From Rhodocyclaceae bacterium (GTDB taxonomy: Bacteria; Pseudomonadota; Gammaproteobacteria; Burkholderiales; Rhodocyclaceae): a stretch of DNA of 64,000 bases. The position numbers and the translations under genes were made by a program. Position 1 is the stretch's first letter. The number at the start of each line of letters is the position of its first letter. Of the stretch, positions 12,156 through 20,954 are shown piece after piece. The notes under the pieces are model-generated. The model was not told the DNA's origin. It did not search any database and saw nothing but the letters and a program-made list of their open reading frames with translations. The stretch covers positions 27,711-91,710 of the forward strand of contig JACAEF010000013.1 in NCBI GenBank assembly GCA_013388985.1. The letters run 5' to 3'.

Positions 12156-12174
12156 TCGGCGCTGGCGGGACGGC
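12156..12174 (+). repeat. Dispersed repeat copy 4, intergenic
   Basis: TCGGCGCT-GGCGGG-ACGGC. Confidence 0.92.
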
Positions 12175-12202
12175 ACCTCCTTTCACCGTCCTCCCCAGAC
12201 CA

Positions 12203-12547
12203 TTATTTGATGATTCCGCGCGCTTTCATGATGTCGCAGCCGTTCCTGCGCGGCGGCCTCAACTGCACGCCTTTTTCCTTCGCGCGCTCTTCCATCGCCT
12301 TGCGGTGGGCGTCCTGAGTCGCCACACACTCTTCATAGGTCTTCACTTCCCGCATCTGCGCCTGCCATGTCGCACGCTCTTCGGGGGTCATCAACGTCCA
12401 CCCTGGCGTATAGGTCTGGTTCCATGCGAAGCGTCCCTTGCCGCCCGGGCCCATGCCGCCTCCGCCGCCCGGTCCCATTTGTGCGAAGGCTGAGGTCGCG
12501 ACGAGGGCTGCGGTCAGGAAAGAAGCGGTCAATGCAAGTTTTTTCAT
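12203..12547 (-). CDS. Small exported protein, Gly-rich N-terminus
   Basis: Signal peptide MKKLALTASFLTAALVATSAFAQ followed by MGPGGGGGMGPGG. Confidence 0.75.
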   Translation of the reverse strand: MKKLALTASFLTAALVATSAFAQMGPGGGGGMGPGGKGRFAWNQTYTPGWTLMTPEERATWQAQMREVKTYEECVATQDAHRKAMEERAKEKGVQLRPPRRNGCDIMKARGIIK

Positions 12548-12697
12548 GGTCTTCTCCTTCGGTCTGGTTGGCGTTCCGACATCTCATCGGGCTGTTTCCA
12601 CTATGGACAAAGCGAGGCGGAATAGCAAAGCCATTATGGCGCGCAACTGTAAGCATTCATGAAAATCGTAAGGAAATGTTGCAGCGCGCGCAAAGCC

Positions 12698-13354
12698 TCA
12701 ACGGGCTCGTGTCGAGGAGCCGTAGTAGGCGAAGAGCGCTGCCAGTTCTTCGTCATCGAAAGGGTTGGCATAGGCGAGCTCGCGCGTCGCGCGCACGCCG
12801 AGCCAAAGCCGCGCGGCGAATTCCGCGCGTGGCATCGCCGCCGCCATGCGGTTCAGGTTTCGGGCTGGCAGCGGAACGTCACCCCAATCGGCGTCATGGC
12901 AGCCAGCGCAGGTTTCTGCGTGCAAGCGGCGGCCGGCGGCGATGCGCGCCGGCGTCGCCTGAGTCGCGGCAAAGGCGGGGGAAAAGGGGAAACGTTTGGC
13001 AAGCCGTTCGGCCTCGGCGGCAAAGGCTTGCCAGTCTCCGCGTCCGAATGCGGCGCGCAGTCGGCCGGCAGGCCGCGCATCGGCGCCGGCGCGGCGCAAG
13101 GCGAGCGGCAGGGAGGCAAGCCCTCCCGCAATCCGGCTCTGCAACCCGGCGCGTTCCTGCAGGCCCAGCCGGTCATGGGCCAGACGGTGCGCGTCGCCGG
13201 AGAGGATCAGCAATTCCGCGCCAATACGCCAGGCCCCCGCCTCGTCGGCCCATGCCGCGCCCGCGAGCTGAAGACTCGCGAGACACGACAGCAGGAAAAG
13301 CCTTATTGCAGCTTGACGTGCTGTTCTACCGGGCCGGCTTTGGTGAGCGTCCAT
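12698..13354 (-). CDS. Periplasmic c-type cytochrome
   Basis: Signal-like N-terminus and one CXXCH motif (CAGCH). Confidence 0.75.
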   Translation of the reverse strand: MDAHQSRPGRTARQAAIRLFLLSCLASLQLAGAAWADEAGAWRIGAELLILSGDAHRLAHDRLGLQERAGLQSRIAGGLASLPLALRRAGADARPAGRLRAAFGRGDWQAFAAEAERLAKRFPFSPAFAATQATPARIAAGRRLHAETCAGCHDADWGDVPLPARNLNRMAAAMPRAEFAARLWLGVRATRELAYANPFDDEELAALFAYYGSSTRAR

Positions 13355-14235
13355 TCGGTCATCGAACCGTCGTAGAGCTTCGCCTTCTTGTTGCCGAGAA
13401 GCTCGCTGGAGACGAACCAGCCGATCGAGGCCAGGTGACCGGTGTTGCAGAAATTGATCTGCTCGCCTGCGGTAGACACGCCGGCATGCTTGTAGAGCTT
13501 CTCGATCGTTGCTTTGTCGCGGAACATCCCGCCGCCGTTCTCGGTGAACCAGCCGGTCGGCAGATTCTTCGCGCCGGGCAGCGTGCCGTTCTCGGACGCC
13601 TTCGGGTTACGGTTGATGCCCGAGAACTGGTCTTCCGGCCGGCTGTCGACGAGCACTGCCTTCTTGGAGGCGATTGCGGCTTTGACGTCATCGACGGTGG
13701 CGAGCATGTCCATGCGTGGATGCGGGGTGAAAGTCTTGGCCGCGACTTTTGCGGCGCCGGTTTCCAGGGGGTTCGCCTTGTCTTTCGTCCAAGCGGCCAT
13801 GCCGCCATTGAGGATCGACACGTTGTCGTGGCCGAGCGTCTTGAACGTCCAGTAGATGCGTGTCGCCCAGCCCATGTCGAGGTATGAGCTGCCGGGAGCG
13901 ACGAGGATCACGTGGCTGGAATTGTCGACGCCGAGGCTGCCGATGTGGGCAGCAAGTTTGTCGAATTTCGCCGGCAGCATGTCGGGCACCTTGTCGGCAC
14001 GATCCTCGCGCCAGCCCGACTTGGCGAAGTCGGTATTGGCTGCACCGGGAATGTGGCCGCGCAGGAAATCGCTGGCGGGCTGGATGTCGACGATGACGAT
14101 GTCCGGCTTGCCGAGATTGGCTTTCAGCCAGGCGACGTCGACCAGCGGTTCGGCGGCGAGGGCCGCGGTCACGAGGCTGAAAAGGAAGGCCGCGACCATC
14201 CCGAGCGCGCGGCCGAGGTTCATCAATTGTTTCAT
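13303..14235 (-). CDS. Exported tandem-rhodanese sulfurtransferase
   Basis: Signal peptide, two rhodanese-like halves, C-terminal loop CNTGHLA. Confidence 0.85.
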   Translation of the reverse strand: MKQLMNLGRALGMVAAFLFSLVTAALAAEPLVDVAWLKANLGKPDIVIVDIQPASDFLRGHIPGAANTDFAKSGWREDRADKVPDMLPAKFDKLAAHIGSLGVDNSSHVILVAPGSSYLDMGWATRIYWTFKTLGHDNVSILNGGMAAWTKDKANPLETGAAKVAAKTFTPHPRMDMLATVDDVKAAIASKKAVLVDSRPEDQFSGINRNPKASENGTLPGAKNLPTGWFTENGGGMFRDKATIEKLYKHAGVSTAGEQINFCNTGHLASIGWFVSSELLGNKKAKLYDGSMTEWTLTKAGPVEQHVKLQ

Positions 14236-14256
14236 GGCGTCTCCTCCATCAGGTGA

Positions 14257-14442
14257 TTACGTCGTGATGACGCGATCGGCGGCGAGGATGCTTGCCATCA
14301 CCTCGTCCCAATCGCTTTCTCTCATGTCCCGGCGCGTCACATCGACGACCGCGACGCGATGCGTCGCAGCCATCAGCCGCAAGGCGGCAGTCACGGTCTG
14401 CGCGTCGGGAAACAGACCGGTATTCAGTTGCAGGATGTTCAT
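14257..14442 (-). CDS. 61-aa protein, possibly DsrE/F/H-like
   Basis: MNILQLNTGLFPDAQTV resembles the neighbouring DsrE-like N-terminus. Confidence 0.5.
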   Translation of the reverse strand: MNILQLNTGLFPDAQTVTAALRLMAATHRVAVVDVTRRDMRESDWDEVMASILAADRVITT

Positions 14443-14452
14443 GGCGTCGTTC

Positions 14453-14731
14453 TCACAGCGAGAGCACGAGGTCGGCACCGTCCATGACCGCGGCGAGTGC
14501 AGTCGGATCGAGCAGCTTCAGTTCGTCGGCCATCGTCGCGACGGTCGTCTGCGGCACGATGTCGCACATTTCCAGCAATTCGGCGTTGGCGGCGTTTTCC
14601 GCCGATTCCTCGACGGGCCGGTCCATGAAGACGAGACCGACACGGTGGCCGAAGATCGTCAGCCCCGCCGCCACGCGCATCGCTTCGGCATGATCGCGGC
14701 GCGCCAGCACGAGGATGTTTTTCTCGCTCAC
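14453..14731 (-). CDS. DsrE/DsrF-like protein (GTG start)
   Basis: EKNILVLARRDHAEAMRVAAGL and MADGADLVLSL-type end; start overlaps the upstream gene stop. Confidence 0.65.
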   Translation of the reverse strand: MSEKNILVLARRDHAEAMRVAAGLTIFGHRVGLVFMDRPVEESAENAANAELLEMCDIVPQTTVATMADELKLLDPTALAAVMDGADLVLSL

Positions 14732-15015
14732 AGGCTCACCACCCTTTCCGCCTCGCCCACCAAAGCGCTGTTGGTCGTCTGGCTGCCCTGTTCCACCGGG
14801 CAATCGAAGCCGGGACGGAAACGACGCCACGATTCCTCGCAGACCACCGCCCGGCTGCCGGAAAGAGCGGCAAGCAGTTCGGCATCTTCGAGGTTGCTGA
14901 CACCCTCATGGGTGAAAAAAACCGCGAAGCTGGCGTTCGCCCGTCGCGCGGCAAGCGCCAGCGATTTGAGCAAGGTGCCGCTGTTCGCGGTCGTGACATG
15001 GAACAGGATGTTCAT
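14728..15015 (-). CDS. DsrE-family protein
   Basis: MNILFHVTTANSGTLLKSLALAARR. Confidence 0.65.
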   Translation of the reverse strand: MNILFHVTTANSGTLLKSLALAARRANASFAVFFTHEGVSNLEDAELLAALSGSRAVVCEESWRRFRPGFDCPVEQGSQTTNSALVGEAERVVSL

Positions 15016-15611
15016 CGTTTCTCCCCGTCGAGCGCCCAGCCGACGCGGATGGCCTGGCCGGTGTCGAGCAGCTGGCGCGTGAAGCGGCGGATCGCCGTAT
15101 AGGCATCCGTGGCAAGAATGACCGGCCCGCCATTTGCTTCGCGTGGGTGGACGATCCAGAGTGCATCGCGCATCGGCGCAGCGAACACTTTCGTACGCAC
15201 CAGTGCGCGCTCTTGCCCGGGCACGGCATCGCTGCGGGCGGAGACCAGCGGCGTCAATGGCATTGCAAGCACGCGCACCTCACGCTGGCCGGCGAGATAA
15301 AGCAGGCCGGCGACGAACTCGCGTGCGCCATCGCTGTCGCCGGCGACGACCACGCGCTCGCTGCCATCGAGGCCGGCGGCGCCCAGCAGCCAGAGCAAGT
15401 CGCGCTCGCTCGGCAACTGGCCGCGCAGACCGAGGAATTCCGACGGCGGCAGGCAGCGCGCGCCGGGCAGCGACGCGGCCCGGCATTGCTCGAGTGGACG
15501 CACGTCGATTGCCGTATCGCCAGCGCCGACTTTTGCCGTCATGCCGAAATCGGCCGCCGCCAGCGCCGGCAAGGCGACGATGCTCCAGGCAGCGAACAGC
15601 GCGCGCAGCAT
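15012..15611 (-). CDS. Exported rhodanese-like protein without an obvious catalytic Cys
   Basis: Signal peptide, AIDVRPLEQ start, loop VVVAGDSDGAREF lacks Cys. Confidence 0.6.
   Translation of the reverse strand: MLRALFAAWSIVALPALAAADFGMTAKVGAGDTAIDVRPLEQCRAASLPGARCLPPSEFLGLRGQLPSERDLLWLLGAAGLDGSERVVVAGDSDGAREFVAGLLYLAGQREVRVLAMPLTPLVSARSDAVPGQERALVRTKVFAAPMRDALWIVHPREANGGPVILATDAYTAIRRFTRQLLDTGQAIRVGWALDGEKR
15511..15529 (-). repeat. Dispersed repeat copy 5, in frame in the rhodanese-like gene
   Basis: TCGGCGCT-GGCGAT-ACGGC on - strand. Confidence 0.88.
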
Positions 15612-15910
15612 CAGCAGCCACCGAAACGTCTGGGGGCGGCCGGCGCCCCCGCGCCAGTGGCGGCCGGGGCGGGCGGATTGTCGATGTAGTAGCCCATCAG
15701 CTCGAGCACGCTCACCCTGCCGAAGCTGCCCAGATCCAGTTCGGGAAGGGTCTCGGGAGGAACGGGGACCTTGGCGGCCGCAATCGCGTTCTTCGGCATC
15801 GCGGCCAGCCGGAAGCCGCCAATGCAGACAATCGCCGCAATGGCGATGCTGACGGAGCAGAAGATCACGCCGGTGCGATCGAGCATTTTCTCTTCCTCAC
15901 AGGGAGTCAC
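15611..15910 (-). CDS. Small single-TM protein; real start probably the internal MLDRTG
   Basis: MLDRTGVIFCSVSIAIAAIVCIGGF. Confidence 0.6.
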   Translation of the reverse strand: MTPCEEEKMLDRTGVIFCSVSIAIAAIVCIGGFRLAAMPKNAIAAAKVPVPPETLPELDLGSFGRVSVLELMGYYIDNPPAPAATGAGAPAAPRRFGGC

Positions 15911-15983
15911 TGAAAAACGCGAGATACATCATGCCCATGGCGAGACAGAACAAACCGCCATGCCAGACCACTTGCCAATCCAT
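15897..15983 (-). CDS. 28-aa single-TM micro-ORF MDWQVVWHGGLFCLAMGMMYLAFFSDSL
   Basis: ATG at 15981-15983 overlaps the upstream gene stop (ATGA); not in the supplied ORF track. Confidence 0.5.
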   Translation of the reverse strand: MDWQVVWHGGLFCLAMGMMYLAFFSDSL

Positions 15984-16192
15984 CACTTCCCTCCCTTGTA
16001 GTGGCGCACCAGGGTTTCCACCGCGATCGCCTCGCCGCTCACCGGATGGATCACCGGCGGCGTGAAATAAGGCACGCCCTCACGGGTCGCCTTCATGCCG
16101 GGCGGTGGAGCGAAAGTCATCCAGAGAATGCCGCCGATGCTGATGACGGCCGACAAGGCGACCAGCAGGCGCAACAAGTAGCGTTGCCACAT
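15983..16192 (-). CDS. Small membrane protein
   Basis: MWQRYLLRLLVALSAVISIGGILWMTFAPP. Confidence 0.6.
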   Translation of the reverse strand: MWQRYLLRLLVALSAVISIGGILWMTFAPPPGMKATREGVPYFTPPVIHPVSGEAIAVETLVRHYKGGK

Positions 16193-16196
16193 GGCG

Positions 16197-16502
16197 TCAA
16201 TCCCGGCGAATATAGATACGCCAGCAGTTGGGCGCCTTGATGGTTTCCAGATGCGTGGCATCGAGTTCGTCGCACATCGGCGGCAGCGCTTCGACCGATG
16301 ACGGGTTATCGGCGAGCACTTCGATCACTTCTCCGATGGCGATCTCATTGATGGCCTTCTTGGTCATCAATTGCGGGCGCGGACAGGAAACGCCCAGGCA
16401 ATCCACGCGGCGCGCGATCCTGACCTCGCTGCCATCCGACAGCTTGACCGTGCCGCCGCCGGCAGTCTCTGCAGTCTTCGTTTTCGATCCGAACAATCCC
16501 AT
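16197..16502 (-). CDS. TusA-family sulfurtransferase
   Basis: RVDCLGVSCPRPQLMTKKAI. Confidence 0.88.
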   Translation of the reverse strand: MGLFGSKTKTAETAGGGTVKLSDGSEVRIARRVDCLGVSCPRPQLMTKKAINEIAIGEVIEVLADNPSSVEALPPMCDELDATHLETIKAPNCWRIYIRRD

Positions 16503-16513
16503 CTCGCTCCTCC

Positions 16514-17167
16514 TCAGGCATTTTGAACCGCCGTCTCGACGGGTTTCCCCTTGGCGTGTTCTTGTTGATGTTTCACATGCTCGGCATGATGGGCGCGCTC
16601 GCGTTTCAGGATGGCGCGATAAAGCCCGAACAGCACCGCGAACTGCACCAGACCGAAGACGATCGCCGGCACGCCGAATTTCTGCTGCAGGGTCTGGGCG
16701 TTGGCGAAGCCGAGCTGCAGCGCCGGCGCGTTGATCTGCCCGGTCATGGTCTGCGGCGCCGGCGGCCACCAGCTCGCCGACCAGACGAGCGAGAACAGGA
16801 ACATGCCGACGAAGGTGAAGATCAGCGCCCATAGCGCGCCGAGGTTGCCTTCACCGGTCTTGACCCAGGTCGACACCGTGCAGGCACCGGCGAACACCAT
16901 GCCGATGCCAAACAGGAACAGGCCGGCGAAGGTATTGAGGCCGACATCGAATTGCAGCGGATGTCCGGCGCCCAGCGACATGAAGCCGGTGAAGCCCAGC
17001 GTCAGGATCATCATCGCCGCCAGCATCGCCTTGGTGTTGCGGTAAGTCTTGAACATGATCGCGTCGCGCAGCGCGGCGGTGTTGCAAAAGCGCGAGCGCT
17101 GCATCAAGAGGCCGGCCACGGAACCGAACAGGAAAGCGACGAAACATTCGGCGACCGGGGACATCAT
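16514..17167 (-). CDS. YeeE/YedE-family transporter half
   Basis: GLLMQRSRFCNTAALRD and FAGACTVSTWVKTGEGNLGAL. Confidence 0.85.
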   Translation of the reverse strand: MMSPVAECFVAFLFGSVAGLLMQRSRFCNTAALRDAIMFKTYRNTKAMLAAMMILTLGFTGFMSLGAGHPLQFDVGLNTFAGLFLFGIGMVFAGACTVSTWVKTGEGNLGALWALIFTFVGMFLFSLVWSASWWPPAPQTMTGQINAPALQLGFANAQTLQQKFGVPAIVFGLVQFAVLFGLYRAILKRERAHHAEHVKHQQEHAKGKPVETAVQNA

Positions 17168-17658
17168 TCGGCCTCCAGCAGTTTCTTGTAGATCAACGAA
17201 CCTACCCAGGCGCCGGCGAGGATGCCGGACATGGCGAGATACCCGCCCATGTTCATTTCCGGCATCAGGCCGAAGAAGGTGGAGACGTTGCAGATATAGG
17301 CGAGACGAATGCCGAAGCCCATCAAGAGGCCGCCGAGCGTGATCAGCACCCATTCGGACAGATGTCGCGGCACCCGCCAATAGAACTCCTTCGACAGCAC
17401 CGCGCCGACGAAGGCGCCAAACAGCATGCCGAGGCTGATGTAGATCTTCCAGTAGTCCCCATGCACGGGGAAGACGATGTTCCAGAACGGCAGGCGCTCC
17501 AGCTCATCGCCGATCGCCGCCTTGGCGATCAGCCCCGTCATCATCGTCTCGCCGCCGCCGACCGTCCAGGCGCCCATGATCAGGAACATGAAGATGTCGA
17601 GCACCGCGATCGCCGAGAGCGCGATGATCGGGTCGAGCGTCTTCTTGAAAAACTCCAT
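17164..17658 (-). CDS. YeeE/YedE-family transporter half
   Basis: GFGIRLAYICNVSTFFGL; coupled to the preceding half. Confidence 0.85.
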   Translation of the reverse strand: MEFFKKTLDPIIALSAIAVLDIFMFLIMGAWTVGGGETMMTGLIAKAAIGDELERLPFWNIVFPVHGDYWKIYISLGMLFGAFVGAVLSKEFYWRVPRHLSEWVLITLGGLLMGFGIRLAYICNVSTFFGLMPEMNMGGYLAMSGILAGAWVGSLIYKKLLEAE

Positions 17659-17767
17659 GGTGTCTCCTCATTTCGTTGTCGTGGCCCGCAACTTACGGCA
17701 TGAGCCATTGCCTGAGGTAGTATCTATTGCCAACAACAAACCGGCGAAAGCCGGAAGAGGAGAGACG

Positions 17768-18112
17768 ATGAACATCTACTGCGAGCCGCGCGACTTTCTC
17801 GACCACATGTTCAATTCCTGCACGACATCGCAGATCAACGAGTTCATACCCGAGAAGCGCGGCTTCCGGCTACACGGCCACAGCACCACCGTGGCGCTCG
17901 AGCGAGCCTTCTGGAACGTGCTGGAAGCGATGGCGCAGGATTGCCAACTGACCGTGCCGCGCCTGATCGAGCGGGTGCTCGACGGCTGCCTGGTGGCCAA
18001 CGACAAGAACCTGGCGTCCTGCCTGCGCGTGATCTGCCTCAAGTACCTGAATATCTACGCCTCGGGGGAGATGCCCCTACGGGCCGAACAACCCGACACG
18101 TTGGCGGCCTAG
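17768..18112 (+). CDS. Ribbon-helix-helix-like DNA-binding protein, divergent from the sulfur cluster
   Basis: FRLHGHSTTVALERAFWNVLEAMA resembles RHH domains of that family. Confidence 0.6.
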   Translation: MNIYCEPRDFLDHMFNSCTTSQINEFIPEKRGFRLHGHSTTVALERAFWNVLEAMAQDCQLTVPRLIERVLDGCLVANDKNLASCLRVICLKYLNIYASGEMPLRAEQPDTLAA

Positions 18113-18135
18113 GGCCGACAGCGTGTCGCGCGATC

Positions 18136-19191
18136 TCACAACACTGCGTTGAAGACGTAGCCCACCAGCAGGATGCCCGCCGCGACGACGCTCACGAAGG
18201 TGGCGATCAGCCGCGGCTTCAGGACCTTGCGCAGGATGATCATCTCCGGGGCGGAGAGCGCGATCACGCTCATCATGAACGCCAGCACCGTGCCGAGCGC
18301 CGCGCCTTTGCCCATCAGCGCCTCGACGACGGGAATGATGCCGGCGGCGTTGGCATACATCGGCACGCCGATGGCCACGGCAGCCGGCACCGACCACCAG
18401 GGTGCATCCTTGCCCATGATCGAGGCCATGAAGTCCTCGGGCACGTAGCCGTGGATGCCGGCGCCGAGCGCAATGCCGGCGAGGATGTAGGGCCAGACCT
18501 TGCCAACGATCTCACGCACGTGATGAAAGCCATGGTCGATACGTTCGCCCCAGGGCATCGCGCTGCCCTCGAAAGAGGCGCCTTGCTGGGTGTTCTGCAT
18601 CGCCCGCACCCAGTCCTCGAGGTGATGCTCCATGCCCAGCTTGCCGATTGTGAGCCCCGCGACGATGGCGATGATCAGCCCCAGCCCGAGGTAGAGCGCC
18701 GCCACTTTCCAGCCGAACATGCCAAACAGCAGCGCCAGCGCCACTTCATTGACCATCGGCGCGGAGATCAGGAACGAGAAGGTGACGCCGAGCGGCACGC
18801 CGGCCTGCAGGAAACCGATGAACAGCGGCACCGCCGAGCAGGAGCAAAACGGCGTGACGATGCCCAATGTGGCCGCCATCGCGTTGCCGAGGCCCAGACG
18901 CCGGCCCGAGAGCAGCGCGCGCGTGCGCTCGGGAGAGACGAAGGTGTGCACGATGCCCATCACGAAGACGATGCCGACGAGCAGCATCAGCACCTTCGGC
19001 GTGTCGTAGAAGAAAAACTGCAGCGCGCCGCCCAGATGGCTGTCACGCTCGACCGGCAGCAGCTCGACCACGGCTTCCGAAAACGGATTCAGCGTCTGGT
19101 AGAGCGCCCACCACAGCGCACCGGCGACCAGCAAAAACGCAAAGGGCTGGCGGTCGGTCCAGCGCTTCAGTTGCAAGACGAGTGCGCTCAT
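18136..19191 (-). CDS. Permease (UPF0718/ArsP-like)
   Basis: TPFCSCSAVPLFIGFLQAGVPLGVTFSFLISAPMVNEVAL. Confidence 0.85.
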   Translation of the reverse strand: MSALVLQLKRWTDRQPFAFLLVAGALWWALYQTLNPFSEAVVELLPVERDSHLGGALQFFFYDTPKVLMLLVGIVFVMGIVHTFVSPERTRALLSGRRLGLGNAMAATLGIVTPFCSCSAVPLFIGFLQAGVPLGVTFSFLISAPMVNEVALALLFGMFGWKVAALYLGLGLIIAIVAGLTIGKLGMEHHLEDWVRAMQNTQQGASFEGSAMPWGERIDHGFHHVREIVGKVWPYILAGIALGAGIHGYVPEDFMASIMGKDAPWWSVPAAVAIGVPMYANAAGIIPVVEALMGKGAALGTVLAFMMSVIALSAPEMIILRKVLKPRLIATFVSVVAAGILLVGYVFNAVL

Positions 19192-19424
19192 TGCGCCAGC
19201 CAGCCGTCGATCTTCTCGCAGCTCGGGATGCCGCCGGCGTGCACCACCTTGCCGTCGATGACGACCCCTGGCGTGCTCATCACGCCATAGCTCATGATGT
19301 CCTTGAGGTCTTCGACCTTTTCCAGCTGCACGGCGATACCCTTGGCGGCAGCGGCTTCCTCGATGAGCTTCAGGGTGGTCTTGCAGTTGGCGCAGCCCGT
19401 GCCGAGCACTTTGATGTTTTTCAT
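19188..19424 (-). CDS. Small thioredoxin-like redox protein
   Basis: MKNIKVLGTGCANCKTTLKLIEEAA, CXXC. Confidence 0.88.
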   Translation of the reverse strand: MKNIKVLGTGCANCKTTLKLIEEAAAAKGIAVQLEKVEDLKDIMSYGVMSTPGVVIDGKVVHAGGIPSCEKIDGWLAQ

Positions 19425-19485
19425 GGTTTGACTCCGTGAGGGTTATCCGATCCCGTAGACGAACGAGGCGCGAAAAGGATGCCGC

Positions 19486-20388
19486 TCAATGCCGCACCAG
19501 CGGCGCCCATGAAACCGTTTCCGGCTGGAACGTGGTGTGACCGATACCATGTTCTTCGGCTTCGTGCTGCAAAGCGTCCAGGATGGCCGGCCAGGCCGCC
19601 ATGTCCTTCACCCGCACATGGGCAGTGAGCGCCAAGCGTTGGCCGGACAGCGCCCAGACATGCAGGTCATGCACCTCGATCACCCCCGGCACGGCGGCGA
19701 GTTCGCGGCCCAGTTGCGCCAAGTCGATGGAGAAAGGCACGCCGTCCATCAGCCCATGCAGCGCATCCCGCAACAGGCGCAGGCTGGCCGCCAGCACCAG
19801 GCCGCCGATCAGGATGGATAGCAGCGGATCGATCGGCGTCCAGCCGCTGGCCCAGATCACGAGGCCGGCGACGATCGCCGCCACCGAGCCCGCCACGTCG
19901 CCCAGCACGTGGAGAAAAGCGCCGCGCACGTTGAGATTGTCCTGGCCGTGCGAGAGCATCCAGGCCACCAGCAGGTTGACGCCCAGCCCCACCAGCGCCA
20001 CCGCGCTGACCAGCGGCCCATCGACCGCCCGCGGCGCATTGAAACGCTCCCAGGCTTCGACGGCGATGCCGGCGACGACGGCGAGCATCGCCAGCGCATT
20101 GATCAGTGCGGCGATGAGCTCGGCGCGCCCGAAGCCATAGGAATGCCGGTGAGAGGCCGGTCGCGTCGCCAGCCAGGCCGCCAGCAGGGCAAGTCCCAGC
20201 GCTGCGCCGTCGGTGATCATGTGGCCGGCATCGGCCAGCAAGGCGAGCGAGCCGCCCCGCCAGCCGGCCAGCGCCTCGATCAGCGCATAGCCCCAGGTGA
20301 GCAGCAGTGCAGCCAGCAGGCGGCGCCGCTGGTCGGGTGCCTCCGCGCTGCCATGATGGTGGTGGGTGTGGTCGTGAGAATGGGCCAT
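19486..20388 (-). CDS. Cation diffusion facilitator (CzcD/ZitB-like)
   Basis: His-rich N-terminus, LLADAGHMITDGAALGLAL. Confidence 0.9.
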   Translation of the reverse strand: MAHSHDHTHHHHGSAEAPDQRRRLLAALLLTWGYALIEALAGWRGGSLALLADAGHMITDGAALGLALLAAWLATRPASHRHSYGFGRAELIAALINALAMLAVVAGIAVEAWERFNAPRAVDGPLVSAVALVGLGVNLLVAWMLSHGQDNLNVRGAFLHVLGDVAGSVAAIVAGLVIWASGWTPIDPLLSILIGGLVLAASLRLLRDALHGLMDGVPFSIDLAQLGRELAAVPGVIEVHDLHVWALSGQRLALTAHVRVKDMAAWPAILDALQHEAEEHGIGHTTFQPETVSWAPLVRH

Positions 20389-20393
20389 GAAAG

Positions 20394-20412
20394 TCGGCGC
20401 TGGTGAGACGGC
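20394..20412 (+). repeat. Dispersed repeat copy 6, fills the sigma factor-CDF gap
   Basis: TCGGCGCT-GGTGAG-ACGGC. Confidence 0.92.
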
Positions 20413-20414
20413 AC

Positions 20415-20954
20415 TCAGCGCGGCTCGGGCGGACGCGGAACGAAGCCTTCCACCCTGCCCTGGTCATCGAAGCTCACCTGGCAGGCTGCGCTGATGCGCG
20501 CCTTGAGGCGGGCGCGGGCGCGTTGCACCCGCGACTTGGCGGCTGGCAGGGACAGGCCGAGGCGACTGGCGTATTCCTGCTGGGTGATGCCCTCGAGGTC
20601 GCACAGGGTGATCGCCTCGCGATCCTGCGGCGAAAGCTCGGAGAGCACGCGCGGCAGGCACTGCGCCAGACTGTCGACCGGCGGCGGCTCCTCGCCGCTT
20701 TCGTCGACCAGATCGTCCGGCAGTTCCACCTGCTCCTTGGTGAGCCGCAGCCGGTCGATCAGCAGATGGCGCGCCGTCTGGAACAGCCAGGCGCGCGGGT
20801 CGTCGATGCCGCACAGGCCATTTTTCTGACGCAAGGCGCGCAGGAAGACTTCCTGCAGCAGATCCTCCGCGCTGGCATCGTCGCCGCTGCGATGGCGCAG
20901 GAAACGGCGCAGTTCCGTCTCGTGCCTTTCCCAGGCAGCGACGATGCACTTCAT
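20415..20954 (-). CDS. ECF sigma factor (SigZ-like)
   Basis: Region 2 DLLQEVFLRAL, region 4 REAITLCDLEGITQQEYASRLGLSLPAAKSRVQRAR. Confidence 0.85.
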   Translation of the reverse strand: MKCIVAAWERHETELRRFLRHRSGDDASAEDLLQEVFLRALRQKNGLCGIDDPRAWLFQTARHLLIDRLRLTKEQVELPDDLVDESGEEPPPVDSLAQCLPRVLSELSPQDREAITLCDLEGITQQEYASRLGLSLPAAKSRVQRARARLKARISAACQVSFDDQGRVEGFVPRPPEPR

